Source: Hevea brasiliensis
Lineage: Eukaryota; Streptophyta; Magnoliopsida; Malpighiales; Euphorbiaceae
Direction of reading: 5' to 3'
Assembly: GCF_030052815.1 (NCBI RefSeq)
Contig: NC_079510.1
Span: 26,534,823-26,598,822, forward strand
DNA: 64,000 nt
The stretch's first letter is position 1. Each line of letters begins with the position of its first letter. The notes under the pieces were generated by a model that ran no database searches, was not told where the DNA came from, and saw nothing but the letters and a program-made list of their open reading frames with translations. Position numbers and translations under genes: made by a program. Below, piece after piece: positions 46,001-58,989 of this stretch.

Positions 46001-48688
46001 CTAAATTGAATGCAAGTGATCTAAAATCACATTCTCATGGTAGAAAACCAACTCGAGTTCAAAATATTTGGCACTTAAAGGTTATGTCATATTTAGGGAA
46101 GATAGGATTACAAAGCCCAAGGAAAAATGGGATTCTTCTCTCATTGGGCTCTGAGCCTACTCAACTTGTGAATCTGCACCTTGGGTGAAATGACTGATCT
46201 TTACTTTTATTGGGCCCAGTGAGAAGTGAAAATGTGCAGACTCTTCATAGTGATGTATGTGGTCCATTTAAGGAAATGGCTAGAGGGTTTCATTATTTTA
46301 CTCCTTTCACGATGATAAATCAAGGTTTGGTATTTGTATTTGATGAAATACAAACATGAATCTGGAAAGTTCAAGAATTTAAATCACGAGTAGAAAATCA
46401 AGCAAGGAAAGATATGCACAGCTCTTCGATCATATCGGTAAGGTGAATATTTGAAATCTTGGGTGATGAATACTTGAAGGAAACGTAACGCATTGTTTCT
46501 CAAAGTGACTCCTCGAACGCCCACCAGTGGATGGTGTATCGAAGAATCGTCGCATATTATGGATTGCAGTGCGTGGTATGATGAGCTACGATATGCCCGA
46601 TCTCCTTTTGAGGATTTGCATTGGAATCAACTTGTATATTAGAATAGATTCCATGAGTGGTTTTACTTCCACCTTATGAGATATGTGGCATGGGAAAACC
46701 AGATGTAAACATTTTACAAGATTTGGGTTATCAAACTTATATCAAAATTTTACAAAGACTTGATAAATTGGAACTAGATCGGAAAAGGTCAATTTGTTGA
46801 ATCTCCAAAAGATAGTTTTGAGATATTATTTCATTGCCTACTTCTGAGTTGTGATAAGTAGAGATGCATTAAGATAACAGTTTGTTGAGAGGAGGAAAAG
46901 GAAGGCAAATAGGAGTTAGGGTGGAGAATTTAAGCCCAACTGTGAGATCAGGATGGATATAGATCTGTCTGATCGATAATATAGTTGATGAAACATCTCA
47001 TTGTTCCTCAAGTAGAACAACGTTATCTCACCCACAGAGTGAGATATAGTTTTAACTCATGAAGAAAGACAAGGATTATCTACTCATGAAAGAAGTAGAT
47101 CGTGATTGATCACTTACTATAAGAGAAGTATATCGAGATATAGACTCTTCAAAATGGATGATGCTATGAAATCGAGATTGATTCCATGTATAGAATCAAG
47201 TTTGGGATCTTGTTGACCTTACTGAAGGTATTATATACCTATATAGGAATAAATGGGTTTCAAGGAAGAAGGGTGGTTACGATGGAAAGGTAGAGACCTA
47301 TAAGGCAAAAATTTAGTAAGCGGAGGTTTCGCCAAGGCAAGGAATCGTATGAGAGACTTTCTACTTTGTTGCCATGCTTAAATCAGTGGGATTTTATTAT
47401 AATGTTTTGCATACTATGATTATGAGATTTGGCGAGATGGATGTCAAAATAGCTTTTCTCAATGGATACATTGAAAGAAGAAAGCATTTCATCGTTCTTT
47501 AAGTTTGAATCTCATGGTTCTAAGGTATGCAGCTAAAGCGATCCATTTATGGGTTGAAAATGAAAGCTTGAGGAGTTGGAACATCCAGTTTTAAGTGACA
47601 TTAATCATTTGGTTTTATCAAAAATGGATGTGACATGTATATAAGAAAGGTTAATTGGCAGTGCTATCGGTTTCCTTATCTTTATATTTGAGTAACATAT
47701 TGTGATCTGGAGTAGCCAAACACGGTATGTTGATGACTATAAGGTATGGTTGTGAAATACATTCTCCATGAAAGACTTAGGAGGCAACTATATTCTTGGG
47801 ATCATCTATAAGAGATAGGTAAAGAATAATTGGTTTATCCCAAGTCTATATGAAAAGATGTTAAAGAGTTTAACATGTGATTTCCCAGAGAGGGTTCTTC
47901 TTAAGGTGAGACATGGTATCCATCTTTCACAAAGAATATCTCCAAGACACTGAAGAAAGAGATAAGATGTTGAATTCCATATGCTTGGCTATTGGAAGTT
48001 TAATGCTGTATATTATTGTGTACTAGGATATCGCATCTCTTTGTTGGATTTGCGACTAGCGGTATCCAATCCGATCGAGGTTTTGTGAACAATACTGGAT
48101 AGGTATCGAGAATATCACTTAAGTACTTGAGAAGAACTGAAGTTTTATTCTTGGGTTATGGAAGTGGAGAGACTTACAGTGGATGGTTATCACGATTACG
48201 TTTCCAATGTCCAGAGATGTCGATGATAGAAGTCTACCTCACAGATGCTGTTCATTTATGTGGAGAGTCTGTCCAGGTTGGAAGAAGTTCCAAAAGCCAA
48301 TTATTTGCGGAGTCCCCCTTCTGAAGTGAGTATATTCTTGCATCAGAGATCTTTGCGAAAGAAATATTTGAATAAAAGTTAAGTGACAAAACTTTACGTT
48401 GATTCACTTCCATTGCGGTAATGAGTTCCACTACATGACATGGCAATGGAACGATCATCTGAGCTAAGAGAACCAGGTCTCTTAGAAATCCAAAAGCTTA
48501 TAGAAAATGTACCACATTATAGGGAAGAAATTGTTGTTGGGGCGGTGATGTAACCATGCGAGAAAAATAGCATCATTTGAAAATCGGTGATCATTCACTC
48601 TTCTGTCACAGACTCAGTTAGACCGACATCTTGAGAAGATAGGTCTAAGATATTGTAATGAATGACTCACAGTAGTGCTAGTGGGAGA
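43001..48688 (+). pseudogene. Copia gag-pol remnant
   Basis: 43001-45000 holds the leader and gag region: a palindromic repeat array at 43260-43610 and no clear gag motif. Protease remnant DHGADSH near 45659-45680. Integrase: LHSDVCGPFKEMARGFHYF near 46236-46295 and a SQSDSSNAHQW-type remnant near 46500. RT: a WGF...K-type segment near 47240-47290, FLNGY near 47455-47469, YVDD at 47726-47737. RNase H: SRISLKYLRRT-like and LGYGSGETYSGW near 48110-48190. All lie in short, shifting frames. The purine-rich CTAGTGGGAGA at 48678-48688 is the polypurine tract before the 3' LTR. Confidence 0.8.
43260..43610 (+). repeat. Array of palindromic TTTGAAT-ATTCAAA units in the copia leader
   Basis: TTTGAATGTGATTCAAA at 43329-43345 and 43434-43450, TTTGAATGAGATTCAAA at 43532-43548, and degenerate copies near 43393, 43468 and 43499, separated by T/A-rich spacers. 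Each unit is a 7-bp inverted repeat around three bases. Confidence 0.8.
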
Positions 48689-50700
48689 TTAGTAGTATGC
48701 TAGAGCATATCATTTAGTATGTATCTTGTACATATTTTTATTAATAAGGCATTCCACTTTTCAGTTATAATATGTTATGTGTAATAGAAAAGGTCCATTG
48801 ATATTTGTTAAATATTATTACCAAGTGTTAAGAATATGAGTGGCGATATTTCTGTGCAAGTATCTGTAAATAGGTTCTGATAGAGGATACTTCATATTCA
48901 AGGACATGACTTATCCAGAAGGTGTATTCATGTTTGTTCCCCAATTATTTATGTGAGATATAAATAAGAACAAGATAGTGAGTCTCATGCCATATAACAA
49001 ACATGATAGGCACTATATAAATGATAGAGTAGTAGGAACCGGTGACATACTGATAAACACATGTGGGAATTTACTCTTGTCAATGTTTGTCTCACGTATA
49101 CTCGATGCATATAATCTTTAGACACAGATAACCTGATTATCTTATATATGAGTAGTTTGAGTTTAATCTTTACTTTTATCATAACATCTTTGTGTATGGT
49201 ATATAGACATGTTGGCTCTACTAGTTATATATAGAGGTAGTGTTGATCAGATGGAATCTGTTCCTCTAAATAGCAGAGATAAAATCCTATGTTCATTTAA
49301 TTATTCTTAATGTTTCAGGATTCCTGGTCAAGCAGATAGATTTATTCAGAGAAAGAGTTTAGGATGAAGAAAATCTTTTAATCAAGCTGGAATTAAAGAG
49401 AACATATTCATAGCAAATGGAGTTTGACATAAACCATGACTCCGGCAGGTTGGGATTTTATAGCAGAGAGATTCTAGTGCATGGTAACATGATTATAGGT
49501 TCATTTTAAGGTAAACCTTATTACTAATTGGAGTGGCTATGGCATCTTTATGCTAGGTGTTAACCATAGTCACATGAGGTTCATAAAATGATTTAGAGAA
49601 ATCATTTATAGTGAAAGGATTCTAATGATATTAGAGTTGATATCATGTCTCATTGCCAGTAGTGATGAGCCTATTAAGTCACACACATACACAAGTTATC
49701 ACTAATTAAATGTGGTTAATTAATCAATTAAAGTTTAAATTGATTAATTAAAAGGTTTAGTTGCAAATAGATGCAGTATTTCGCTTTGATTGTGGATCTG
49801 GATATTGGATGTATAATATAAGTTAAATTTATATTAAAGTGTTTAATATATGAATTTAAATAATAAAAGTGATGTGAAATTTATTAATTTAATTTTATAT
49901 TTGTCTCGTAATGAAGAAAATAATTATTTTTGGGTTAGAGCACAAAGTCGACACAGCATTTGATCATTTTGGGTGACACGTAGCTATGAGATAGTGACAC
50001 ATAATAACACACATAAGCTTGCAATGTTTTTTTAATCATGTAGAATGATTAAAATCAAGATTAAATATAGGTTTGACACTTGGCACAATGTGATTGATCA
50101 CTTAAACTAGAGCTAATCAAAAGGTGACATGTGGCAAAGGATTTAATGTGTCAACCTGGCTATTTAAGTATTTGTTATGCTTGAGAAAAATAAAAACAAC
50201 TAGTGCACGCTCCTTTGTCCTTCTGCCACTGAGGTTTTTATCTCTTCTTCTTCATCTCTTATCAATTAGAAAGAGATTAGCCATCAATCTCTTGAATTGA
50301 GAACATGAATTGTTTCTAGTGTCTGTTTATCTCTAATCTCAAAATGAACTTGAATTTAGTTAATAGAAAAGGCTTTTAGAAGCTGTTCAAAGAGGGCTGC
50401 AAGTCAGATCTTGGTGTGGACAAGCTAGAGGACAACATCTGGTTTCACAGATGAATCTCAAAGCGTGATTGTGCGGTGCATCAAGTTAGTGCGCGGCGTT
50501 CTTGATTTAATCTGAGTTCTAAATTGTCGATTAATTTTAAAATGCCAAATGAAATACAGATCAAAACATATTAAGAGTTTTAATATGTTGTTTATCGATG
50601 AAATCAAATAGATAAAATAAATCTTGCATGATGCATGTGACCCTAGGTGGAAATTTTTAATTCAATGGTATAACACATGTTTCACGCTTAGTTCCTTCCA
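48689..50700 (+). repeat. Copia 3' LTR
   Basis: Begins TTAGTAGTATGC right after the polypurine tract (the initial TG of the 5' copy is missing) and ends near GTTCCTTCCA. Collinear with the 5' LTR but with dozens of short insertions and deletions, so it is the most diverged LTR pair in the window. Confidence 0.85.
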
Positions 50701-53236
50701 TGAAACATGTTCTATCACAATTTTTCAAACATAATTTATTCAATTCTAACATTGTAATACTTATGAAATAACATTTCACAAAGCTAAATTCATCACATCT
50801 TATAACAATTTCAATAATAATCATTGAATTAAATCAATGTATTAAACATAATACATAAGAAAAATATGTCATTTAATCATATGGAATATTCAAAAATAAA
50901 ATCGATTAAAAAACTGATTATGCACAAACTTGATTTGAGTGTTCCCTGAGCCTTGACTCAATGTTTCTTTATGCTTCATAAATATCATATCAAGCCCCGA
51001 AACACACAATTTAAAGTGTTTCGATTGCCTGATAATTTGTTTCTAACAATAGAAATCAATAATATTTAAATTTTCACCAAGTACCTTCCTTCAATTCATT
51101 TTATTAGTCAACTTATAATGTGACCTTGTTACTCTAAGTAGTCAATTCCAATGTTACCAATATGTACATTTATAGCTCTTTAGTGTTGACTATATAAGTA
51201 TGATTCATTTCAAGTGTATTGCATTTTATTGCAATTTAGTAATTCCACGGTGTATTTTGATCTATGGACAACTAGATTTCCTAGTTTTACAGGTTTGGTC
51301 CAAACTACAAACTTGCAGGTCTATGTCTTATTGCAGGGGCAAAATTTCAGGTATTCTGAGTGTATAGAGGCCAAAGACATAGTCAATTTACCAATGTTGG
51401 ACAAAATGCACTAAGAGAAATGATGAAGCTGCAAGTCATTTTTAAGGTCACTTTTAGTTCGGCGTTTAAAGTGCCAGACATGCAAGCTATTTGGCTTAGT
51501 TTCTGGCCATTTCTGGGCTCTGGTGTCATACGAATTGTAGATCTATGTCGCTATTCATGGTAAAATTTCACACAAATCAATTGGACCTGTTTTGAAGTAA
51601 GTTATAGTCAAAACACTAACTGCTGCCAAATGGTCAATTTTAGGGCTTTCAAGTCACTCAATCTGAATTTGGTCATTTTCAAAGTCACCTTCAAGGTAGA
51701 ATTGAGTAAGCTTCCTTCATGAAAGTTGCTTTGTGTTTTGTGCCTAGTTTCTACTCAATTGGTCTCATACCAATTGAGTCACACACTGGAGTTTTTAAGC
51801 TAAAATATGGTAACCTCTACAGATCTTCATCACTTGCAATTACATTCTATCTTACCATTAACTCTTTCATGCTAATTTTGGTTTTGTAGCATATATTAGC
51901 ACATTACATCATATTTGGTCATTTTGGACAGCTTGTGGCATTCTCAATACATATAACAGAATTTTAAAGTCAGTACAACAATTTAACCACATGAACATGC
52001 CTAATTTTGTATAAATCCAAATGATTATGCATACACATGCTACCATAACGCACCATAATTCAACAAACCATTCCATGCAAACTACTAATTTCTAACCACA
52101 CTTTAAAGTTGCGAATTACACATTGATATATCTCTTTCAAATTGTTTAAAATGCAAGTCATTCTCAATTTCAATCAATTCAATTCTATCACTTCTATACA
52201 TATATCCATATCAAACATAATCTTTAAACTCATCTACATCATTTAAACATTTAAATCATGAATTTCAAAACACGAAAATGAAAGGCTCACCAAATATACA
52301 TTAATTTATTCAATTTCTTTGCAAATCAACTCATACTGACTTAAACAAGATCTAATGAAAAATGGAGATTAAGCACTAACATAATTCAAGAACTTCCCAA
52401 GCTTGTGGGGAAACTTAAGGTTTCCTTTCTTTTGCTGCCTATAGCTTTCCCATGATGTGAGGACCAATTTTAATAAAAGGAGTCTTTGAGATTTTAAGTT
52501 GAAAATGATAGTTTGGTGAGCTTGCATGGAATCATCCATGGAGTAAAGGAAGAGCTGGCCCTTGAGAGGAATTGGGAGAAGATGGGAAATGTATGAGTTA
52601 GTGGATTGTTCCTTGTCATCTTATGTATTTTATATGCCCACTAGCAGGTTTACTATTTGCTTCATTCAAAGTTTAATATTTGCAATTTAATCCCCCTTTT
52701 CCCTTTAATTGCAAACAAATATTAATTTCATTTTTTCCTTGGATTTTCAAATTTAATACTACTTATTTTAATGGACATTTAGGTCAAGAGTCACTCTAGA
52801 TCAGAATGACCAAATTCCTTTTTGGTCAAATTTGGACTTTTAGTCTTCTGGGATTTTACTCATGTCTTTAGATTCCTTAAATTTTCATTTTTATTTATAT
52901 TGACTTACTAATTTTTTTACATTTCCCAATGTCAATTACACCTCGATAGACAACTAATTATGTCAGAAAATATTTTCCCGGAGTTCCCCACTGGTCGGGG
53001 GAGCTAGTCAGTCATAAGTAACTGATCATGGTCACCCATGTGTCGCTCAGTTTGGCTAGTTTAACTTATTCACATTTTATCTCTTTTATTTTTTTCTTAA
53101 TTTTTCTCATTACATATTTCATTCTTTTATGCTTCCTCACTGTCAATTAAGTGTAGTTCTAGGCATCCTAGCTATACGGGTGACTTTAGTTCTTGGAATA
53201 GTAGAATGCACTCACAGAGATATAGGAATTGTTACA
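50701..53236 (-). repeat. A3: A-like LTR, minus strand, proximal part
   Basis: The minus-strand LTR start is at 53236 (TGTAACAATTCC). The first ~1.9 kb follow A1 (1-2073), e.g. the stretch at 52140-52370 against 955-1190. The degraded GGGTGACC block is at 53021-53041, 196 bp from the start. Further in (50930-51050) the sequence resembles B LTRs instead (CTTGACTCAATG, GTTTCGATT). It is interrupted on the left by copia. It is inserted in Athila gag: the right flank at 53237 is gag coding. Confidence 0.8.
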
Positions 53237-54408
53237 TACTTCCACCTACAAAGCTATAAGGCAAGACTTGAGCTCAACACCTTGAGAAAAAGGAAGGAAT
53301 TGAATCACTCTATAATGTGGGAAAGATGTAGACACCATGAGGAGAAATGTCACACCATGGCATAGAAGGTAAACACTAGTGCAAAAACTTCTATAATGGG
53401 TTACTACTCTCTATAAGGAGTACAGTTGATTCAGCTATAGAAGGTGACCTAATGGAGAAAACAATGACACAAGCACTTGAACTTTTAGAGAGGGTTGCAT
53501 ACCATAATTATGAGTGGTCAAGTGAAAGAGGAAATGTAAGGAGAACAGCAGGGATCCTGGAAGTAGATGCCCTAAGCATGATAAATGCCCAATTTGATTA
53601 GCTCACAAGGAGGCTTGATAAAATGCAAGCCAATGCAGTACGGATGAATAGTCAACATGAGGACAGCTATGGAGGAGGATATTCAGAATATAACAGCTTT
53701 AATGAACCCTCTACAGAATAGATGAACTATATGAATAATGGAGGAAACTTCAACTAGAGGCAGCCCAACAATCTATATTCAAACACTTATAACCTTGGAT
53801 GGAGGAACCACCCAAATTTCTCATGGTCCAATCAGCAGAACCAGCCAATAAACAAGCAACAGGGGTACAAACCACCAGCACCTCTTGGATTTCAGAACAG
53901 AGGCCAAAACTTTACACAGCCACCACCGCCTCCTCTACCTCAGCAACCTGAACCGAAGATAACCATGGAATCCATGATGGAAGGTTTCCTAATAGCTCAA
54001 CAACAACAGAATGAATTGATTAAACAGCTAACTTCCAGAATGGACCAACTTGCTACCCATAACAAGATGCTAGAAAATCAAATTGCTCAGCAAGCAAGTT
54101 CTTCAAGTAAGGCTACTGGTAAACTACCTAGTCAACCAGAGATGAACCCAAGGGAGCATTGTAAGGCAGTTACATTGAGGAGTGGGAGAACTCTGGTACA
54201 ATCAGAGAAAGAACCAATAGAGGAGACCTCAGAAGAATCTAAAAGCCAAGCAGAGAAAAGGGAGGAAGAAGCCAAGAGAGATCAGAAAGAGGAAGAAGCA
54301 AAAAAAAAGAAGTTACCAGAGCCATACCGGCTTCCTCTACCTTTTCCTCAGAGATTTCAAAAAGCCAAATTGGACAAGCAGGTTAGAAAGTTTTTAGAAG
54401 TTTTATAG
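53237..54408 (+). pseudogene. Athila-like gag, main part (broken)
   Basis: Starts in mid-gene after the A3 LTR. Recognisable parts are the RKELNHSIMWERCRHHEEKC segment (compare the WERFKDLLRKCPHHG motif of Athila gag), FYNGL near 53390, the RTAGILEVDAL segment near 53540-53575, a Q/N/P-rich linker (53640-53960) and the open stretch 53965-54408. The last holds a coiled-coil-prone start, the NPREHCKAVTLRSGR motif near 54147-54190 and a Glu/Lys-rich tail with PLPFPQRF near 54340. Stops at about 53598, 53718 and 53755 are TAG codons that fit Gln. Confidence 0.85.
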
Positions 54409-55154
54409 AAACTTTATATTAACATTCCCTTCACATAAGCACTCTCTCACATGCCATCCTATGCCAAATTTCTTAAGGAAATTTTGTCAAAAAAAAAAAA
54501 GAAAACTGGAAGACTATGAGACAGTTGCTTTAACAGAGGAATGCAGTGCCATATTGCAAAACAAGCTGCCTCCAAAGTTGAAAGATCCAGGAAGCTTCTC
54601 CATATCCTGCCTCATTGGCAACAAGAAAATAGATAAAGCCCTCTGTGATCTTGGGGCAAGTGTGAGTTTAATGCCTCTATCAATATGCAAAAAGCTGGAG
54701 ATCGAAGAACTAAAGCCCACGATAATTTCACTACAATTAGCAGATTGATCAGTTAAATATCCAGTGGGCATACTTGAGAACATCCCCATCAAAGTGGGCA
54801 AATTCTTCATTCCAGTAGACTTTATTGTCTTTGAGATGGAAGAAGATGTCTAGATCCCTATCACCTTAGGAAGACCATTCTTGGCAACCGCTGAAGCAAT
54901 CATAGACGTCAAAAATGGGTGATTAACCCTCAAGGTAGGAGAAGAAGAAGTGAAATTCAACTTGTTCGACACAATGAAACACAAATTCAAACCTGATGAA
55001 TGCTTCAAGGTTGACATAATTAACAAACAAATTAAAGAGGAATTTCATAAGATACATCCTAAAAATCCTCTTGAAGCATGCATTGTGCACAGTCTCACGA
55101 TAAATAATGAAAACACAGAAATAGCAGCCTATGCACAACAGCTAGCAGCTCATC
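54409..55154 (+). pseudogene. Athila-like aspartic protease region (broken)
   Basis: After a TAG near 54406 (probable Gln), the frame continues through YINIPF and HMPSYAKFLKE (54415-54483), then shifts at an A-run (54489-54500). The protease follows: CLIGNKKIDKALCDLGASVSLMP near 54607-54675, with the active-site D-L-G-A intact, and ITLGRPFLATAEAIIDVKNG near 54860-54920. TGA at 54746 and 54919 fit Arg codons and a TAG near 54853 fits Gln, all C-to-T. A further open piece runs to 55154, where the B3 LTR interrupts. Confidence 0.88.
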
Positions 55155-55159
55155 CACCC

Positions 55160-58100
55160 TGTCACACCCTACTCCTCGTAAGATATAACATGCTCCCGTA
55201 GTACACCTAATGAATTACCGTACTTCGCCTACCAGTAACCCATTAAATATACTACAAGGGATTTTGAAACAATTTTCATTCATTCTTTTTAAATTGGTGG
55301 GTAAAATTTTCTCAGATATTAAAAACCTTTATTTAAAGTCCAAACATAAATCAAATTTTTAGATATTTAAAAATCTCCATAATTTTTACAAAAATTTCAA
55401 CAGAGTGCTGTCTGTATTTTAAGAAAACGGTTCTTCAAAACCTGAAAATAAAGACACTCCCAATATTTTTCTCAATAACTTCTTCAAATTTCACAATCAA
55501 TCTCAACCAATTTCTCAAGTCTCAAAATTCAAACAATCCTCATTTCACAAATCAACACAAGCAATTCAATACACAGTTTAAATTAAATCAACATTAAAAC
55601 ATCTCATTGAGATAACCAAATTAATTTTCACATTCATGGGAGCATTACAATTTAATAATGTAAAACTTTATAAGTATATAAAATCTCAAGATAATATTAC
55701 AATAATTTGTATTTGATTAAAATTGAAATATATATATAACAAAAGAGTTGGTACAACTGCTCAAAGGAAATTTCATACATATGATTACAGAATTACATCA
55801 AAAGTTAATGTACAAGGGTATACCTATGATATATCCGAGGATAATCTCACCGTGTCTTTCAGTAACCTCGCTCAGCTGCTCTATATTTTCTTTCACCTAC
55901 GACAGCATACAAAGCTATCGCTGAGTGGTGAACTTAGTGGTGCACAAACTAATAATTTAAAACTTAATACAAATTATTCTTAACAATTCATAATGAATAA
56001 AAATTTAAAATTTCTAAATTCTTCAAAATCCATGACATTCAAAAATCATTATTTTCATTCATGCAAATTATTCATTTGAATAACATTTTGATCAATTAAT
56101 AACTATTTATTTACATTTCTTTTAAATTTCGAAACAATACAAAAATATTTTGAATCACTAACGAATTATTTATTTCAATCACAATTTATCAAATTATGCA
56201 TAATTTAAAGGGGGTTGCCAACAATTCACACAGTTGATCCCATGACCCAAAATTCAAATAGATGTCATGTTGTACACCACGATATTTCACATTCTCCTAA
56301 TAACAGAGGCTAAAAGGGAGGAACAAAGACTAGCTAGTATATATGAGTACACATTCAAATTCTTCCCCAATTGAAAAGCCAGAGAGGAAGAAACTCGCCC
56401 CATCTAATGGAGAAGATATCTCACTAGACAAGCTAATGAGAATTTACAATAAATTTTGCCATGTCAACTATGGTTTCAAATCATATTCAAAACAATTTCT
56501 ATTTACAAAGTGTTTACAAATCATCAACATATTTAATCATCATAAATTCATGCTCAAGGTTGGCAACACATCAAACTTAAAATTTACGATCCTCAAAACC
56601 ATGCAATAAATCCTTAAATGCATAAGAAAATTTACATTTAATTTATACAAATTGATTCAACAAGTTAAAATTCTCAACACAACAAAATTATAAGTCACAA
56701 AATAAACTTGTTCAAATCAATTTAGAAGTAAAAAAAATAACAAAAGAGTTAGTTGTGCACAAACCTTAAACGAGTCACCTCTTGGCCTTGACTCGATTCC
56801 TCGGGTTCCTTCCCGGTATTCTTTTCCACTGAAACACATAGTTTCACAGTGTTTCAGTATCATAACTCATTGTAAATCCAAAAATAAATTCAAATTCACT
56901 TATACCTAGCTTTAATATGCTAAACTTGGCGTTCTTTAAATTTTATATTTCGGGGTTAATATTCACGATACTATTCAAGTCAATTTGTTGACTTTCTAAG
57001 GCTTAATAGGTATGGGAACTCCAACTTCACCCAAATACCACATTTTAGTCACTAAATTTGTTGGTTTTGGTGGTTTACTCAAATTCTAAGTCTTTTAGGC
57101 AAATTTGCAAATTTTCAATTTTGGTGTCTTAAGTTACACTGTTCCATTGGTCATTTTTCTGTTAGAATTTGGCAAAACTTTCTTCATAGAAAATGTTCCT
57201 TATTGTCTTAAGTTTATTCTCCTTTTTTAATCACTCCATTTAGAGTTTTGTAGCTCAAGTTATAGCCATTTGAACCATGGCTGCTGGATTGAACTTAACC
57301 AAGATTTCTGGGCAATTTTTGGTTCTGGTAGTTTTAGGTCACCAACTTTGGGTGGCCAAATGACTTGGTTAATGGCATAATTTGAGTTTGTGTTCTTCAT
57401 GAAAGTTTTAGGTCTATACCTCAACTATCCACTGATAAAATTTCAGGTCATTTAGACCTAGCTAGCTCAAGTTATGGCCAAATAAACAAATACTGTTCAT
57501 TTGGTCAGTTTGTATAGGGCAGACTGAGATTTTCCAAGTTTGGTCAATTTGTTCACTAGGTTTTGGTCACTTTTTGGGCAAACTTCCTGAATGAAAGTTG
57601 TGTCATTTAGTGTCTATTTTCATTCCCAATTGGTCTCATATCAATTGGACTTGTAAATTTTCAGTTTTGGTCCCTCAAAGGGACCTTGGTCATGTTGCCA
57701 GCAGCATGACCACATTGAATCCGAATTTAACCTTAACTCCAACACTTCCAACACACTTCATTTGGTCACAAATGACCATTTTTCACTTCAAACTAGATCA
57801 AATACATCATTTCACCATTTCTCCAAATTTTTTCCTCAAAACCCTAAGTGTCCAAACCCTAGTTTACCAATTCTTTACATTTGATTGATTCAATGCCTAT
57901 ATACATGTTTCTTCATCTCAAACAAGATCAAATATACTTTTAAATCTATCAAACTCATACATACACACATCAAATCCTAGTTGACCAAAATTTAGGTTTG
58001 GTCCTCCAACAATTAATTTCATTTCATTTTAAGTTTATTTCTAAGTTAATTAAGTTAAAAATGTAGAAATCAAACTAAGATTATCAAGTTTGCTTACTAA

Positions 58101-58984
58101 CCTTTCTTAGAACTTCAAATCCTTCAAATCTCTATCTTTTGTTCTTCTTTCCTCTTTCAATCTTCTTCTTAGGTTGAGATAACAAGCTCCAATGAGGTGT
58201 TTATGGAAAATCTTAAGGTTAAGTGAGGGGATTTAAGCTTGAGTGCAAGTTTTAATGGAAGTTTAAAAATGGAGATGTGAGGGAGAGGGAGAGCGACGGC
58301 TTGAAGAAGACTTTTGTGTTTTTTTTTTCTTTTCTTTTCCTTTTTTTATGTCTTAGGAAGACCACAAATCACTTTAATTAAATTTATTAATTATAATCTT
58401 TATGGCATCATGCAGGATGTCATGCATGATGTTATCTTCATTAACTTTTTCATTTTCTTTTTTTTCATTTATTTTTCTATTAGTTCTTTAATTTAATTCT
58501 CGACTCTGAAATTTTCTTTTCTCTAATTTTATTTGACAGTTAGGTCGAGTCAGCTCTCGGGGTCAATTGACCAAATTGCCCCTCGTTGGTTCAACCCAGT
58601 TTACAAATAATTCAATATTTCTTCCAGCTTCTTGACCTAATTATTTGACTGAGTTAACAATTCTTTTTCGTGATTTTCTCTTTTCCACTGTGTTCGTAAT
58701 GGTACTAAGGACCGCGGCGTCATATTTTATGGTTTGAAATTTGAGTTTAAATCGACTTTGCAGTCCTTCCCGAGAAGGTCAACCATCACTGTGACTCTCG
58801 GCTCGTTTAACTTCTTATGTTCTGTTTTTCTTATTTATACTTAACTAATTGACAATTACTAATTATTTGTGTTTATGGCTTATCTAGTTGTCTTAAGTGT
58901 GGTTCTAATCCCCTTAATTATCCAGACCGACACCGGTCACTGGAATAGTGAAATATACCAGGCTATGCAAATAGGGGTGTTACA
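55160..58984 (-). mobile_element. B3: solo B-family LTR, minus strand, with perfect target duplication
   Basis: Minus-strand LTR starting TGTAACACCCCTATTT at 58984 and ending GGTGTGACA-like at 55160. CACCC is duplicated on both sides (55155-55159 and 58985-58989), and Athila pol reads on from one side to the other. No internal region, so it arose by LTR-LTR recombination. At 3,825 bp it is longer than the B1 LTR. Carries the GATGGTTGACC...CGGGAAGG block at 58765-58786 and a decayed version of the hairpin near 55918-55936. ORFs inside are shadows. Confidence 0.95.
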
Positions 58985-58989
58985 CACCC

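Larger units (their letters stand above)
40945..50700 (+). mobile_element. Decayed Ty1/copia element nested in the A3 LTR
   Basis: Two ~2.0-kb LTRs (40945-43001, 48689-50700) enclose a remnant with protease, integrase, RT and RNase H in that order. Integrase before RT identifies Ty1/copia. The element is in plus orientation. ATCACAA occurs just left (40938-40944) and at 50714-50720, 14 bp right of the presumed LTR end, so the exact right border and target duplication are uncertain. No ORF over 100 codons survives. Confidence 0.85.

Noticed and set aside
40938..50720. ATCACAA flanks as the copia target duplication
   Set aside because: Copies exist at 40938-40944 and 50714-50720, but the right one is 14 bp past the best LTR end. 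Kept as a possibility only, since the LTR end itself is uncertain.
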